A stretch of 16,914 bases of DNA from positions 1 through 16,914 of the forward strand of contig NJEJ01000045.1 in NCBI GenBank assembly GCA_002255025.1, in the 5' to 3' direction. A program made the translations under genes and the position numbers. The notes below the pieces were generated by a model. It searched no databases, had not been told where the DNA came from, and saw only the letters and a program-made list of their open reading frames with translations. Origin of the DNA: Candidatus Bathyarchaeota archaeon ex4484_135 (GTDB taxonomy: Archaea > Thermoproteota > Bathyarchaeia > EX4484-135). Below are positions 7,009-14,420 of the stretch, one piece after another (the first letter of the stretch is position 1; the number at the start of each line of letters is the position of its first letter).

Positions 7009-7018
7009 CTTAAATACT
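7009..7018 (+). promoter_or_regulatory. Orphan TATA-like box after amzA
   Basis: TCTTAAATAC directly follows the amzA stop codon and is a strong TATA match on the plus strand. It points at no plus-strand gene. A transcript from it would start near 7035-7045 and run through the palindrome and antisense to the NYN gene. It may be chance or may drive a small RNA. Confidence 0.25.
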
Positions 7019-7041
7019 TCCTCCCCTGTCTTCATTCTGGG

Positions 7042-7100
7042 AAAAGAACTAAGCAGAAGGGCCCCCTTGAGGCAAGGGGGCCCTTCTGCTAAAAGAACTA
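7042..7100. repeat. Perfect palindrome flanked by 10-bp direct repeats
   Basis: Positions 7052-7069 (AGCAGAAGGGCCCCCTTG) and 7073-7090 are exact reverse complements around a 3-nt AGG loop. Immediately outside, AAAAGAACTA occurs at 7042-7051 and again at 7091-7100. A hairpin inserted with a 10-bp target duplication gives exactly this structure; a decayed insertion sequence reduced to its two terminal repeats is one model. It lies between the convergent ends of amzA and the NYN gene, and the right-hand copy contains the NYN stop codon. On the minus strand the hairpin is followed by TAGTTCTTTT, so it could also help end NYN transcription. Confidence 0.85.
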
Positions 7101-7565
7101 TTCTTCCCTCCGTATTTCCTCAGCGAGCTTTTCTAAGGGAATAAACCTATCAGCTGTTCTTCTAAGCTCATCATTAGTAGCGTGTGTGAACATGGCCACT
7201 TCGACTCTCTTGCCTAGTGCCATCACTATACGTATCGCTTCTATGAAATCGTAGTCGCCTGAAACGAGGATGGCGGTATCATAAGCATTCCTAAACGCCA
7301 TGGAAACTAGGTCGGTAACCAAGGCAACGTCCACTCCTTTTTCTATGAAACGGTCGCCCCTCTTTTTCAAGGGTATTGCTTTAACACAGAAGCCTTGATT
7401 TTGGAGTGCGTGAAGAAACTTTATCTGCTCTTGCTTCCGTGGGTTAAACGCTGTATAGTAATAAGGCCGCACCAAGTATCTATCCCTCTCCCTAGCCCCC
7501 AGTAGCGTCTTAACCACTTCCTTAGCTAGATCTTTGAGATTCTCCTCCGACACTCCACTGGACAT
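7098..7565 (-). CDS. NYN-domain (LabA/DUF88-like, PIN-related) protein lacking the first motif
   Basis: This 155-aa protein has the core of the NYN nuclease fold: YLVRPYYYTAFNP (strand 2), KKRGDRFIEKGVDVALVTDLV (D and K positions typical of NYN), then YDTAILVSGDYDFIEAI with the paired acidic residues of strand 4, and KRVEVA. NYN proteins are PIN-like RNases. The usual N-terminal strand with its first metal-binding Asp (hydrophobic-FIDGxN type) is missing; the protein starts MSSGVSEENLKDL and only the ENL part resembles it. A TATA box 30 nt before the ATG at 7565 and an upstream in-frame TAA indicate that this is the real start. The gene is visibly richer in A+T than its neighbours, which suggests acquisition. 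Activity is uncertain without the first Asp. Confidence 0.75.
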   Translation of the reverse strand: MSSGVSEENLKDLAKEVVKTLLGARERDRYLVRPYYYTAFNPRKQEQIKFLHALQNQGFCVKAIPLKKRGDRFIEKGVDVALVTDLVSMAFRNAYDTAILVSGDYDFIEAIRIVMALGKRVEVAMFTHATNDELRRTADRFIPLEKLAEEIRREE

Positions 7566-7590
7566 CTCGGCACGAGATTATCAAGCCTCC

Positions 7591-7600
7591 ATTAATAAGG
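7591..7600 (-). promoter_or_regulatory. TATA box of the NYN gene
   Basis: The minus strand reads CCTTATTAAT, centred 30 nt before the ATG at 7565. This fits a transcript with almost no leader and fixes the N-terminus of the NYN protein. Confidence 0.5.
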
Positions 7601-7643
7601 CTATTCCCCCCCTCTTAACACACTCCCGGGAGATAGGCTTCTT

Positions 7644-7841
7644 TTAGGGGGCCGACACCACCTCGCATTTAAGCCTGCTTATTATGGCATCTGCTTCCTC
7701 TGGCCTCACCTTCAGCGTGTAGAGCTTGCCCGGCGTCCTCAGCTTCAGCTTGACCACGTCCCCGCTCCTCTTCACTATGCAGTAATCAGCCCTCTCCGAT
7801 ATGCGTATGAACTCCTCCGGGTCGAATACCTCGACTGGCAC
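7644..7841 (-). CDS. rpl38e: Large-subunit ribosomal protein eL38
   Basis: This 65-aa basic protein matches eL38, a small component of the large ribosomal subunit present in eukaryotes and in Thermoproteota-type archaea. Diagnostic stretches are MPVEVFDPEEFIRISERA at the start and VKRSGDVVKLKLRTPGKLYT followed by LKVRPEEADAII. The frame is open to GTG 7850, but GTG 7841 is preferred because homologues begin MPVE and GAGGTG lies six bases before it as a ribosome binding site. It is transcribed away from deoC across a symmetric promoter region. It supports placing the organism in Thermoproteota or a close relative, because euryarchaea generally lack it. Confidence 0.88.
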   Translation of the reverse strand: MPVEVFDPEEFIRISERADYCIVKRSGDVVKLKLRTPGKLYTLKVRPEEADAIISRLKCEVVSAP

Positions 7842-7873
7842 CCCGGGCACCTCGGGGACGGCGGGGCCGAGGG

Positions 7874-7904
7874 CCTAAAAAGATTACCATGCCCTCTTTT
7901 TAGC
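7874..7904. promoter_or_regulatory. Symmetric divergent promoter pair for eL38 and deoC
   Basis: CCTAAAAAGA (7874-7883) and TCTTTTTAGC (7895-7904) form an inverted repeat 11 bp apart. Read outward, each strand presents TCTTTTTAG 32-33 nt before its start codon (GTG 7841 on minus, TTG 7936 on plus). Two back-to-back TATA elements therefore share one BRE-sized gap, and simultaneous assembly of both initiation complexes looks sterically difficult. Confidence 0.45.
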
Positions 7905-7935
7905 CCCCGAGGGCCCCTATCGGGTAGGTGGTCTA

Positions 7936-8628
7936 TTGGGCCGGGCAGCCATCGGACCTGAGGAGCTCGCCAGGCGCATCGACCACGCCGTCCTGAAGCC
8001 CGACATGACGTTCAGGGACCTAGAGAGGGGCTGCCGTGAGGCCGCCAGCTACGGCCTGAGGGGCATATGCGTCCCGCCATGGATGGTGGAACACGCCTCG
8101 AAGCTCCTTAAGGGCTCTGGGGTGAGGGTGTGCTCCGTGGTTGGCTTCCCGCTCGGCTTCACATTCCCGGACGTGAAGGTGCGTGAGGCAGAGCTGTCCT
8201 TAGGGCAGGGTGCCCACGACATAGACATGGTCATAAACGTATCGGCCCTGAAGTCCGGCTCCTACGAGGTCGTCCTGGAGGAGTTGGAGGGCGTGGTGGA
8301 GGTCGCCAGGGAATCCGGAGGCGTGGTGAAGGCCATATTGGAGGTGTGCTACCTGACGGAGGACGAGATAAGGAAGGCCTGCGAGCTGGCCCTGAGGGCT
8401 GGCGTGGATTACGTGAAGACCTCCACGGGCCTCGGCCCGGGTGGTGCAACCGTTGAGGCCGTGAGGCTCATGAGGTCCGTCGTGGGCGATAGGGCTGGCG
8501 TGAAGGCAGCTGGCGGCATAAGGACCCTGGAGCAGGCCCTCGCCATGCTGGAGGCCGGTGCCGACCTGATAGGGACGAGCACGCCGGGCCCCATACTAGA
8601 GGAGGCCAGGAGGGCCTCGGGCGGCTGA
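7936..8628 (+). CDS. deoC: Deoxyribose-phosphate aldolase
   Basis: This 230-aa class I aldolase interconverts 2-deoxyribose 5-phosphate with glyceraldehyde 3-phosphate and acetaldehyde. The Schiff-base lysine is K161 in DYVKTSTGLGPGGAT. Other family markers are the IDHAVLKPDMT opening, VCSVVGFPLGF, DIDMVINVSALKSG, LEVCYLTEDEI and the phosphate-binding KAAGGIRTLEQAL and ADLIGTS segments. Length is standard for archaeal DeoC. The start is TTG at 7936, decided by GGTGGT four bases upstream and by the conserved N-terminus. tldD begins 50 nt downstream on the same strand. In archaea DeoC is usually linked to nucleoside and deoxyribose catabolism; no other such gene adjoins it except possibly surE at the far end. 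Confidence 0.94.
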   Translation: MGRAAIGPEELARRIDHAVLKPDMTFRDLERGCREAASYGLRGICVPPWMVEHASKLLKGSGVRVCSVVGFPLGFTFPDVKVREAELSLGQGAHDIDMVINVSALKSGSYEVVLEELEGVVEVARESGGVVKAILEVCYLTEDEIRKACELALRAGVDYVKTSTGLGPGGATVEAVRLMRSVVGDRAGVKAAGGIRTLEQALAMLEAGADLIGTSTPGPILEEARRASGG

Positions 8629-8678
8629 AGGGCAAAGGCATTTACGGGCCTGAGGGCTTTGGGGCATAGGGAGAAGGC

Positions 8679-10109
8679 ATGAGGGACCTGGCCGACCTTG
8701 CGGTCGAACTAGCCCTCAAGATGGGGGCCGATTACGCCGAGGCCAGGTATCACGACGACAAGGCCAACTTCTACGTCCTAAGGAACGGCGTGCCGGAGAT
8801 GGCTGGCTTCGAGAGGTCCAGGGGCATAGGCATAAGGGTCTTGGTGCAGGGGTCCCTCGGCTTCTCGTCCTTGAATAGGCCCGATAAGGCCCTGTTAGAG
8901 CGAAGGGTGAAGGAAGCCATATCCATGGCCAAGGCATCTGCCAGGGTGCGTAAGAAGCCCATAAGGTTCTCCGAGGAGAAGGCAGAGGAAGCGAGCTGGG
9001 AGGCCAGGGCGAAAGAACCGTTTGAGGGCGTCCCTGTCGAGGAGAAGATGGAGCTTCTCTTCGACCTGGAGAAGGTCCTCACGAGCAAGGAGGAAGTAGG
9101 CGTCCAAGTGCCCTTCAGGCTCCTAGAGCTCATAGAGAGCACCACGGAACGCTACTTCGTGAACAGCGAGGGTGCCCGCATATCGTGCCGTGTCCCACGC
9201 GTGGAATTCCTGTCCATAGCCACGGCCTTCGAGCCGGGGAAGGGCACCGAGCAGGACATGGTGCAGGAGGGTGCCAGCAAGGGCTGGGAGTTCATAAGGG
9301 AGCTGAAGCCGGGCGAGCTCCTTAAGGAACGCACGAGGGCCCTCGGCAAGGTCCTCAAGGAGGGCGTGAGCCCGCCTAAGGGCACCATAGACATAATCTT
9401 GGGCAGCGAGGTCGTGGGCCTGATGGTGCATGAGAGCTGTGGGCACCCGTACGAGGCTGACAGGATAATGGGCCGTGAAGCAGCCCAGGCCGGCGAGTCC
9501 TTCGTGAGCGTGGACATGCTCGGCCAGAGGATAGGCACCGAGGTCGTTACGGTCGTGGACGACCCGACCCTAGAGGGCTCCTACGGCTACTATCTCTACG
9601 ACGACGAGGGCGTGAAGGCCAGGAGGAGGTACCTGATAAAAGATGGCGTGATAAACGAGTTCTTACACAACAGGGAGACGGCTGCCGTCTTAGGCATATC
9701 GAGCAATGCTGCCGCCCGTGCGAGCGGCTTCAACAGGGAGCCCATCGTGAGGATGGCGAACACCTTCATGCTGCCTGGGGACTGCGAGTTCGAGGAGCTG
9801 ATCGAGGACGTGAAGCTCGGCGTCTACATAAAGACCTTCGGGGAGTGGAACATAGACGACAGGCGTTTCAACATGAGGTTCATAGGCCGCGAGTCCTACC
9901 TGATAGAGAACGGTGAGATAAAGGGGCCTGTCAGGAGGCCCGTCCTGGAGATAACGACCCCTGGCTTCTACGGCAGTATAGACGCCTTGGACAAGAACCT
10001 GGCCTTCAGTTCTGCCACGTGCGGGAAGGGGGACCCCGTTCAGGGCGTCCCAGTCTGGCTCGGAGGTCCTAACGTCCGCTTGAGGAACGTGAGGCTAGGG
10101 GGGTTGTGA
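8679..10109 (+). CDS. tldD: TldD metalloprotease subunit
   Basis: This 476-aa protein has the TldD signature HExxxH at 251-256 (HESCGH, in VGLMVHESCGHPYEADRIMG) that binds the active-site zinc. The N-terminal domain starts DLAVELALKMGADYAEARYH, and the C-terminal segment FYGSIDALDKNLAFSSATCGKGDPVQ is also typical. TldD pairs with TldE (PmbA) in a heterodimeric protease that degrades unfolded peptides through a narrow channel; bacterial homologues also mature modified peptides. The ATG at 8679 follows GGGAGAAGGC. Only one base separates its stop from the tldE start, so the two are almost certainly co-translated. The protein is intact, whereas its partner carries a frameshift. Confidence 0.93.
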   Translation: MRDLADLAVELALKMGADYAEARYHDDKANFYVLRNGVPEMAGFERSRGIGIRVLVQGSLGFSSLNRPDKALLERRVKEAISMAKASARVRKKPIRFSEEKAEEASWEARAKEPFEGVPVEEKMELLFDLEKVLTSKEEVGVQVPFRLLELIESTTERYFVNSEGARISCRVPRVEFLSIATAFEPGKGTEQDMVQEGASKGWEFIRELKPGELLKERTRALGKVLKEGVSPPKGTIDIILGSEVVGLMVHESCGHPYEADRIMGREAAQAGESFVSVDMLGQRIGTEVVTVVDDPTLEGSYGYYLYDDEGVKARRRYLIKDGVINEFLHNRETAAVLGISSNAAARASGFNREPIVRMANTFMLPGDCEFEELIEDVKLGVYIKTFGEWNIDDRRFNMRFIGRESYLIENGEIKGPVRRPVLEITTPGFYGSIDALDKNLAFSSATCGKGDPVQGVPVWLGGPNVRLRNVRLGGL

Positions 10110-10110
10110 T

Positions 10111-11452
10111 ATGGAGGCCCGGGAGCTTGCCGAGCTAATCCTCAAGGAGGCCCTCAGGCTAGGGGTAGATGAGGTAGCCGTAGAGGCCGTCAGCAGCACC
10201 TCAAGGCAGGTGAGGTTCGCGAACAACGAGATAACGGTCGTCAAGACCTGGGATTCCTTGGACCTGGGCGTCTACCTGACCAAGGACAGGAAGGTGGTCG
10301 GGACCTTCCTGTCCAACGTGGACCCAGAGGCCATTAAGTCCGCCCTGAAGGACCTCATGTCCCTGTTGGCCGTCATGAAGGAGAGGCCGGATTACGCTCC
10401 CCTGCCAGAAGGGCCTTTCACTTACGAGCCCATATCCGGCCTCTACGATAAGGAACTAGCCGATTTAGGTGAGAAGGCCATAGATCTGGTCGAATCAGCT
10501 GTGAACAAGGCCTTAGAGACCGGAGGCAAGAGGGTAGCTGGCACCTTCGCCTTCGGCGAGGAGAAGATCATCCTGCTGACCTCCAAGGGCGTGGAGGCCA
10601 GCCAAGACAGGACTAAGGCCGAGCTGGTCGTTAGGGCCCTAGCAGATGGCGAGTCGGCTGGCGTTGGAACCACGTGTGGCACGAGGCTGAAGGACCTCGA
10701 CCCTGAGCTGGCTGGCGAGGAGGCAGGTCGCTTCGCCAAGCTCTCCCTGAACCCGGAGCCCCTTGAGGCTGGCCGTTACGACGTGGTGTTCGGCCGTCCT
10801 GCCTCGGCCGTGTTCTTCGACATAGTAGCTGGCATGTCGTCTGCCTTCTACGTGGACGCCGGCATGTCGTGCCTCATGAACAAGCTGGGCCAGAAGGTGG
10901 CGAGCGACATAGTGAGCATTTATGACGACGCCAGGCTCGAGGCTGGCCTCGGCAGCAGGCCCTTCGATGACGAAGGGCTCCCGACGGCACGCAAGCCCAT
11001 AATAGAGGCTGGCGTCCTGAAGACCTACCTACAACTCCATAACGGCCAAGAGGCACAACACGACCTCGACGGCTAATGCGGGCTGGGTTGTGCCGAGGCC
11101 CTGGAACGTGGTGGTCTCGACGGGCGATAGGTCGGACGAGGAACTCATGGCCGAGGTAAAGCATGGCCTCTTCGTGAACAACATAACATACGTGCGTTTC
11201 CAGGACTACGCCAAAGGGGATTTCTCAGCAGTGATAAGGGATGGCGTCTTCCTCATCCAGGATGGCGAGATAAAGAGAGCCGTCAAGGGCCTGAGGCTGA
11301 GCGATAACGTGCTTAACATCCTCTCGTCCGTGAGGGCCTTGTCCAAGGAAGCCCGCCAGGTGACCCACTGGTGGATGGAATGGGGCAGCCCGGCTGTCGT
11401 AACGCCACTCGTCCTGGCCGAGAAGATAGGGTTCACCGTTCCCACCAAGTAG
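10111..11452 (+). pseudogene. tldE: TldE (PmbA-like) subunit, interrupted by a single frameshift
   Basis: Two adjacent frames together encode one PmbA-type protein of about 447 residues. The first (10111 to the TAA at 11074-11076) runs from MEARELAELILKEA to ILKTYLQ and then becomes nonsense. The second frame continues with ITAKRHNTTSTANAGWVV and PRPWNVVVSTGD to the natural end GFTVPTK. PmbA homologues have KTYLHN before the TAKRHN stretch, so loss of two bases (CTACACAACTCC to CTACAACTCC, about 11029-11036) explains the break. No other lesion is seen. It could be an assembly or sequencing error, a recent inactivation, or recoding. TldE normally lacks the zinc motif and completes the TldD chamber, so real loss should disable the pair. 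It starts one base after the tldD stop. Confidence 0.87.
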
Positions 11453-11460
11453 GAGAAAAT

Positions 11461-11475
11461 TCCCCCATTATTTTT
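11461..11475 (+). terminator. T-rich tract after tldE
   Basis: TCCCCCATTATTTTT follows the tldE stop by 8 nt. A run of T residues of this kind is the usual archaeal transcription stop. It overlaps the end of the converging CPBP gene. Confidence 0.35.
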
Positions 11476-12779
11476 CATTCCTCATATCCCCTTATCTTCC
11501 TTAAGGCTAGCCTGAGCCCTTGTACGGCGAACATAAGCAGCGAGAGAGCCCCGATGGCCAACTCGTAGGTTAAGACGAAGTCGGCCCACAGGTTATAGCG
11601 GCTCTGGCCCGTCAGCTCGTAAGCTATGTACCATACCTCGACGTGGTAGTTGAAGAACCAGTGGAGGAGCATGGACGCGTGGAGCCCGTAGGTCGTGCCC
11701 ATGACCAGGCCGGCGAGGGTAGCTGTCACAGCCTTGCCCGCTTCCCAGCCGCCGAAGAGGACGTGCGTGAAGCCGAAGGCGAGGGAGGAGATCAAGATGA
11801 GGAAGGCCATTAGTCCTCTGAGGTCCCTCCTGACCTCTGGGTCGAGGGAGCCCGGGCAGAAGAGGCCCTTGAGGAAAGCCGATAGCCTGTTCTCGCGTTC
11901 TCCTGCCTTGGCCGCTGCTGCCACCGCGAGCGGGATGCCTATCAGGACCAGCCTGAACCCTACTTCCTCGGCTAGGACGGCGTAAGTAGCCTCGAAGAGC
12001 ATGTTGAGGGGCCCGGGAAGCTCAGCCCTGAGGCCAGCCCCGATGCCCAACATCTGCATCAAGATCGTGAGGCCTATTATGCCCGTCAACAGGGCGGTGG
12101 CCACGAAGGGCATGGCGAACAACGGGTTCCTGAGGGCCTTCAGGAAGGGTTTTCTCCGGCTCCTCAAAGCAGTCCTTATGAAGCCCCCCTTCTGGGCCCA
12201 GCAGGCCAATATCATGGCCGTGAAGAAGGCCTGCATGAAGGCCGCAAGGCCCCAGGCTGGCACGGCTGGCAGGCCCACCGGGTATATGACGATGAGGAAG
12301 TAAGGCCTGGCCCCGAGGACCCATATATCGGTCAGGTAGGTCCGGGCCTCTACGCCCCAGGCCACCTTGCCGTCTTCATCATCGATTATCCTTATGACGA
12401 GCTCTATGGTCCCGTTCCGGTCCGAGAAGAACGTGCTGGTCAGCACGTCCGTGCCGTTGAGGCCGTAGACCCATCTCTTGGCCGTGCCCACCTGCTCGAC
12501 GACCAACAGATCGCCTTTCTCCAAGGTAATGTTCTCGAACTTCAGCTTGGCGTAAGGAACCCTCAGGACCAGTCTGTCTGTCCAACTGGGCGTGTAGGGG
12601 TGAGGGCTCTCCACGGCCCTTAGAACCGGCTGGCCCGTAGAGTAATCCACTATGAGGGGCTCCATGTTCATGGGGACCTCGAAGTAGAGGTGGCAGCCGA
12701 GGGCGATAGAGGCCAGGAAGAGCAGCACCATGCTGGCCGATATGAGCGTGAGCAGCACCCTCAGCCCTTCTTTTAACAT
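11475..12779 (-). CDS. CPBP-family intramembrane protease homologue with N-terminal extracytoplasmic domain
   Basis: This 434-aa membrane protein (counted from ATG 12779) starts with a signal-anchor helix (about residues 8-30, LLTLISASMVLLFLASIALG). A soluble, probably external domain of about 130 residues follows, then about seven or eight hydrophobic segments. The C-terminal half has the CPBP (CAAX protease and bacteriocin-processing) motifs: EExxxR at E271-E272-R276 in AEEVGFRL, FxxxH at F335-H339 in AFGFTHVLFG, and H373-N377 in LLHWFFNY. Family members are metal-independent glutamyl-type intramembrane peptidases. The frame opens at ATG 12815, but that codon lies inside the TATA box. ATG 12779 has GAGGGTG as a ribosome binding site and is preferred. 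The substrate is unknown. Confidence 0.82.
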   Translation of the reverse strand: MLKEGLRVLLTLISASMVLLFLASIALGCHLYFEVPMNMEPLIVDYSTGQPVLRAVESPHPYTPSWTDRLVLRVPYAKLKFENITLEKGDLLVVEQVGTAKRWVYGLNGTDVLTSTFFSDRNGTIELVIRIIDDEDGKVAWGVEARTYLTDIWVLGARPYFLIVIYPVGLPAVPAWGLAAFMQAFFTAMILACWAQKGGFIRTALRSRRKPFLKALRNPLFAMPFVATALLTGIIGLTILMQMLGIGAGLRAELPGPLNMLFEATYAVLAEEVGFRLVLIGIPLAVAAAAKAGERENRLSAFLKGLFCPGSLDPEVRRDLRGLMAFLILISSLAFGFTHVLFGGWEAGKAVTATLAGLVMGTTYGLHASMLLHWFFNYHVEVWYIAYELTGQSRYNLWADFVLTYELAIGALSLLMFAVQGLRLALRKIRGYEE

Positions 12780-12811
12780 GGCCTGGCACCCTCGTCGGGA
12801 GCCACACGAGG

Positions 12812-12821
12812 TCATAAATAC
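12812..12821. promoter_or_regulatory. Single TATA box possibly shared by the CPBP and nnr genes
   Basis: TCATAAATAC reads as a TATA box on the plus strand 26 nt before the leaderless GTG at 12843. On the minus strand, GTATTTATGA lies about 38 nt before ATG 12779, giving a leader of about 12 nt that holds its ribosome binding site. I see no second TATA-like sequence in this 63-bp divergent gap. Confidence 0.5.
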
Positions 12822-12842
12822 CTTCGTGCCCCCTAAGCAAGG

Positions 12843-14420
12843 GTGAACGTGTTGGAGGTCATATCATCAAAGGACATGCGTATAGCAGATGAGAACGCTT
12901 CATTCCTTGGCTTGAGCAGGCTCTTGCTCATGGAGAACGCGGGCAGGGCCGTGGCGGAAGAGCTGTTCCGCAGGTTGAACGGCCTGAAGGGCCGGAAGGT
13001 CGTGGTCGTGGCCGGCTTAGGCAACAACGGTGGCGACGGCATGGTGGCCGCCAGGCACATGGCCTCCATGGGGGCCGAGGTATGCATCATCTTGCTAGGC
13101 CGGGAGGAGGACATAAGGACGGAAGAAGCCCGGGCCAACTGGGCCGTGCTGAAGAACATGTTCTTGACCGTGAGGCTCAGGACAGCCAGGACGCCCGAGG
13201 AACTTAGGTCGGCTTGGTCGGAACTCGGGGCCGAGGAGGTAGATGCCATAGTGGATGCCATATTTGGGACGGGCATAAGGGGCCGTATAAGGAGCCCTTA
13301 CTCAGATGCCATAGAGCTCATCAACCGGGCCTCGGGGAAGGCCCTCGTGGCCTCAGTTGACCTGCCGTCCGGCCTCGACCCGGACACGGGCCAGCCGTCC
13401 GAGCCGACCGTGAAAGCCGACCTGACTATAACCATGCACAAGCCCAAGCCCGGCCTCTTGGCACCTGAGGCCCGGGAGTTCGTGGGCGAGCTCATCGTGG
13501 CCAACATAGGCATGCCTCCCGAGGCGGAGTTCTTCGTCGGGCCCGGCGACCTGAGGGCTTACTTGAGGCCTCGCAGGCCTCCCCACGCGAAGAAAGGCGA
13601 TTTTGGCCGTATCCTCGTGGTCGGGGGCGGGCCAGATTATTCGGGAGCTCCTGCCCTCACGGCCCTGGCGGCCCTCAGGACGGGTGCCGACCTGGCCATA
13701 GTAGCTGCCCCCAGGTCCGTGGCGGATGCCATCAGGTCCTTCTCGCCCAACCTCATAGTGAGGACCCTCAGCTCCGATAGGCTGGTGCCAGCTGACGTTC
13801 CCTTCTTGGTCAAGCTGGCCGACTACGCTACCTCTATCGCCATAGGGCCCGGCCTCGGCACGGATGAGGAGACCTTTGAGGCCGTGAGGTCCTTCTTAGA
13901 AGCCGTTAAGGGTCTCAGGCCCTTGGTCATAGATGCTGATGCCATAAAGGCCCTTGCCTCAAGGCCGGTTGACCTATCAGGCTCCAGGGCCGTCGTGACG
14001 CCTCATGCTGGCGAGCTCAGGCTACTATCGGGCCGTGAGGTGCCGCCGCCCGAGGACATTAAGGCCAGAATGGATTTCGTCGGGGAAGTAGCCCGCGAGT
14101 TGGGCATAACGATCCTCCTCAAGGCCCACTTTGACATTATATCAGATGGGGAGAAGGTCAAGGTCAACCTGACGGGCAATCCCGGCATGACGGTCGGGGG
14201 GACGGGCGACGTCCTCACCGGCATCGTGGCCACCTTCCTCTCCCGGGGCCTGGAGCCCTTCGAGGCCGCCTGCGTAGGTGCCTTCGTGAACGGCATGGCT
14301 GGCGACCTAGCTGCCCGCGAGCTGGGCTACCACATCACGGCCACGGACGTCATAGAACGGATACCAGCCGTCCTTAAGCCCTACGAGGAAGTTGAGCTCG
14401 GGACGACCGGCCTGGCCTAG
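12843..14420 (+). CDS. nnr: Bifunctional NAD(P)H-hydrate epimerase / ADP-dependent NAD(P)H-hydrate dehydratase
   Basis: This 525-aa fused repair enzyme converts damaged hydrated NAD(P)H back to NAD(P)H. The N-terminal YjeF_N epimerase domain (about 1-215) has MENAGRAV, the nucleotide-binding GNNGGDG (60-66, D65) and VDLPSGLDPDTG. The C-terminal ribokinase-like dehydratase domain (about 230-515) has KGDFGRILVVGGGPDYSGAP, AIGPGLG, VVTPHAGELRLL and the catalytic GGTGDVLTG with D456. Length matches archaeal fused homologues. GTG 12843 sits at the transcription start expected from the TATA box at 12812-12821, so the mRNA is probably leaderless. Its TAG stop lies within a CTAG shared with the converging deacetylase-like gene. 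Confidence 0.93.
   Translation: MNVLEVISSKDMRIADENASFLGLSRLLLMENAGRAVAEELFRRLNGLKGRKVVVVAGLGNNGGDGMVAARHMASMGAEVCIILLGREEDIRTEEARANWAVLKNMFLTVRLRTARTPEELRSAWSELGAEEVDAIVDAIFGTGIRGRIRSPYSDAIELINRASGKALVASVDLPSGLDPDTGQPSEPTVKADLTITMHKPKPGLLAPEAREFVGELIVANIGMPPEAEFFVGPGDLRAYLRPRRPPHAKKGDFGRILVVGGGPDYSGAPALTALAALRTGADLAIVAAPRSVADAIRSFSPNLIVRTLSSDRLVPADVPFLVKLADYATSIAIGPGLGTDEETFEAVRSFLEAVKGLRPLVIDADAIKALASRPVDLSGSRAVVTPHAGELRLLSGREVPPPEDIKARMDFVGEVARELGITILLKAHFDIISDGEKVKVNLTGNPGMTVGGTGDVLTGIVATFLSRGLEPFEAACVGAFVNGMAGDLAARELGYHITATDVIERIPAVLKPYEEVELGTTGLA

Noticed and set aside
7052..7090. Palindrome as a simple intrinsic terminator
   Set aside because: Archaeal termination depends mainly on T-tracts, and there is none after the hairpin on the plus strand. 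The exact 10-bp direct repeats outside the stem are not explained by a terminator, although a role for the minus strand remains possible.
12780..12815. ATG at 12815 as start of the CPBP protein
   Set aside because: It lies within the TATA box, would be upstream of the predicted transcript start, and adds a non-family Cys/Arg-rich leader. ATG 12779 has a ribosome binding site.
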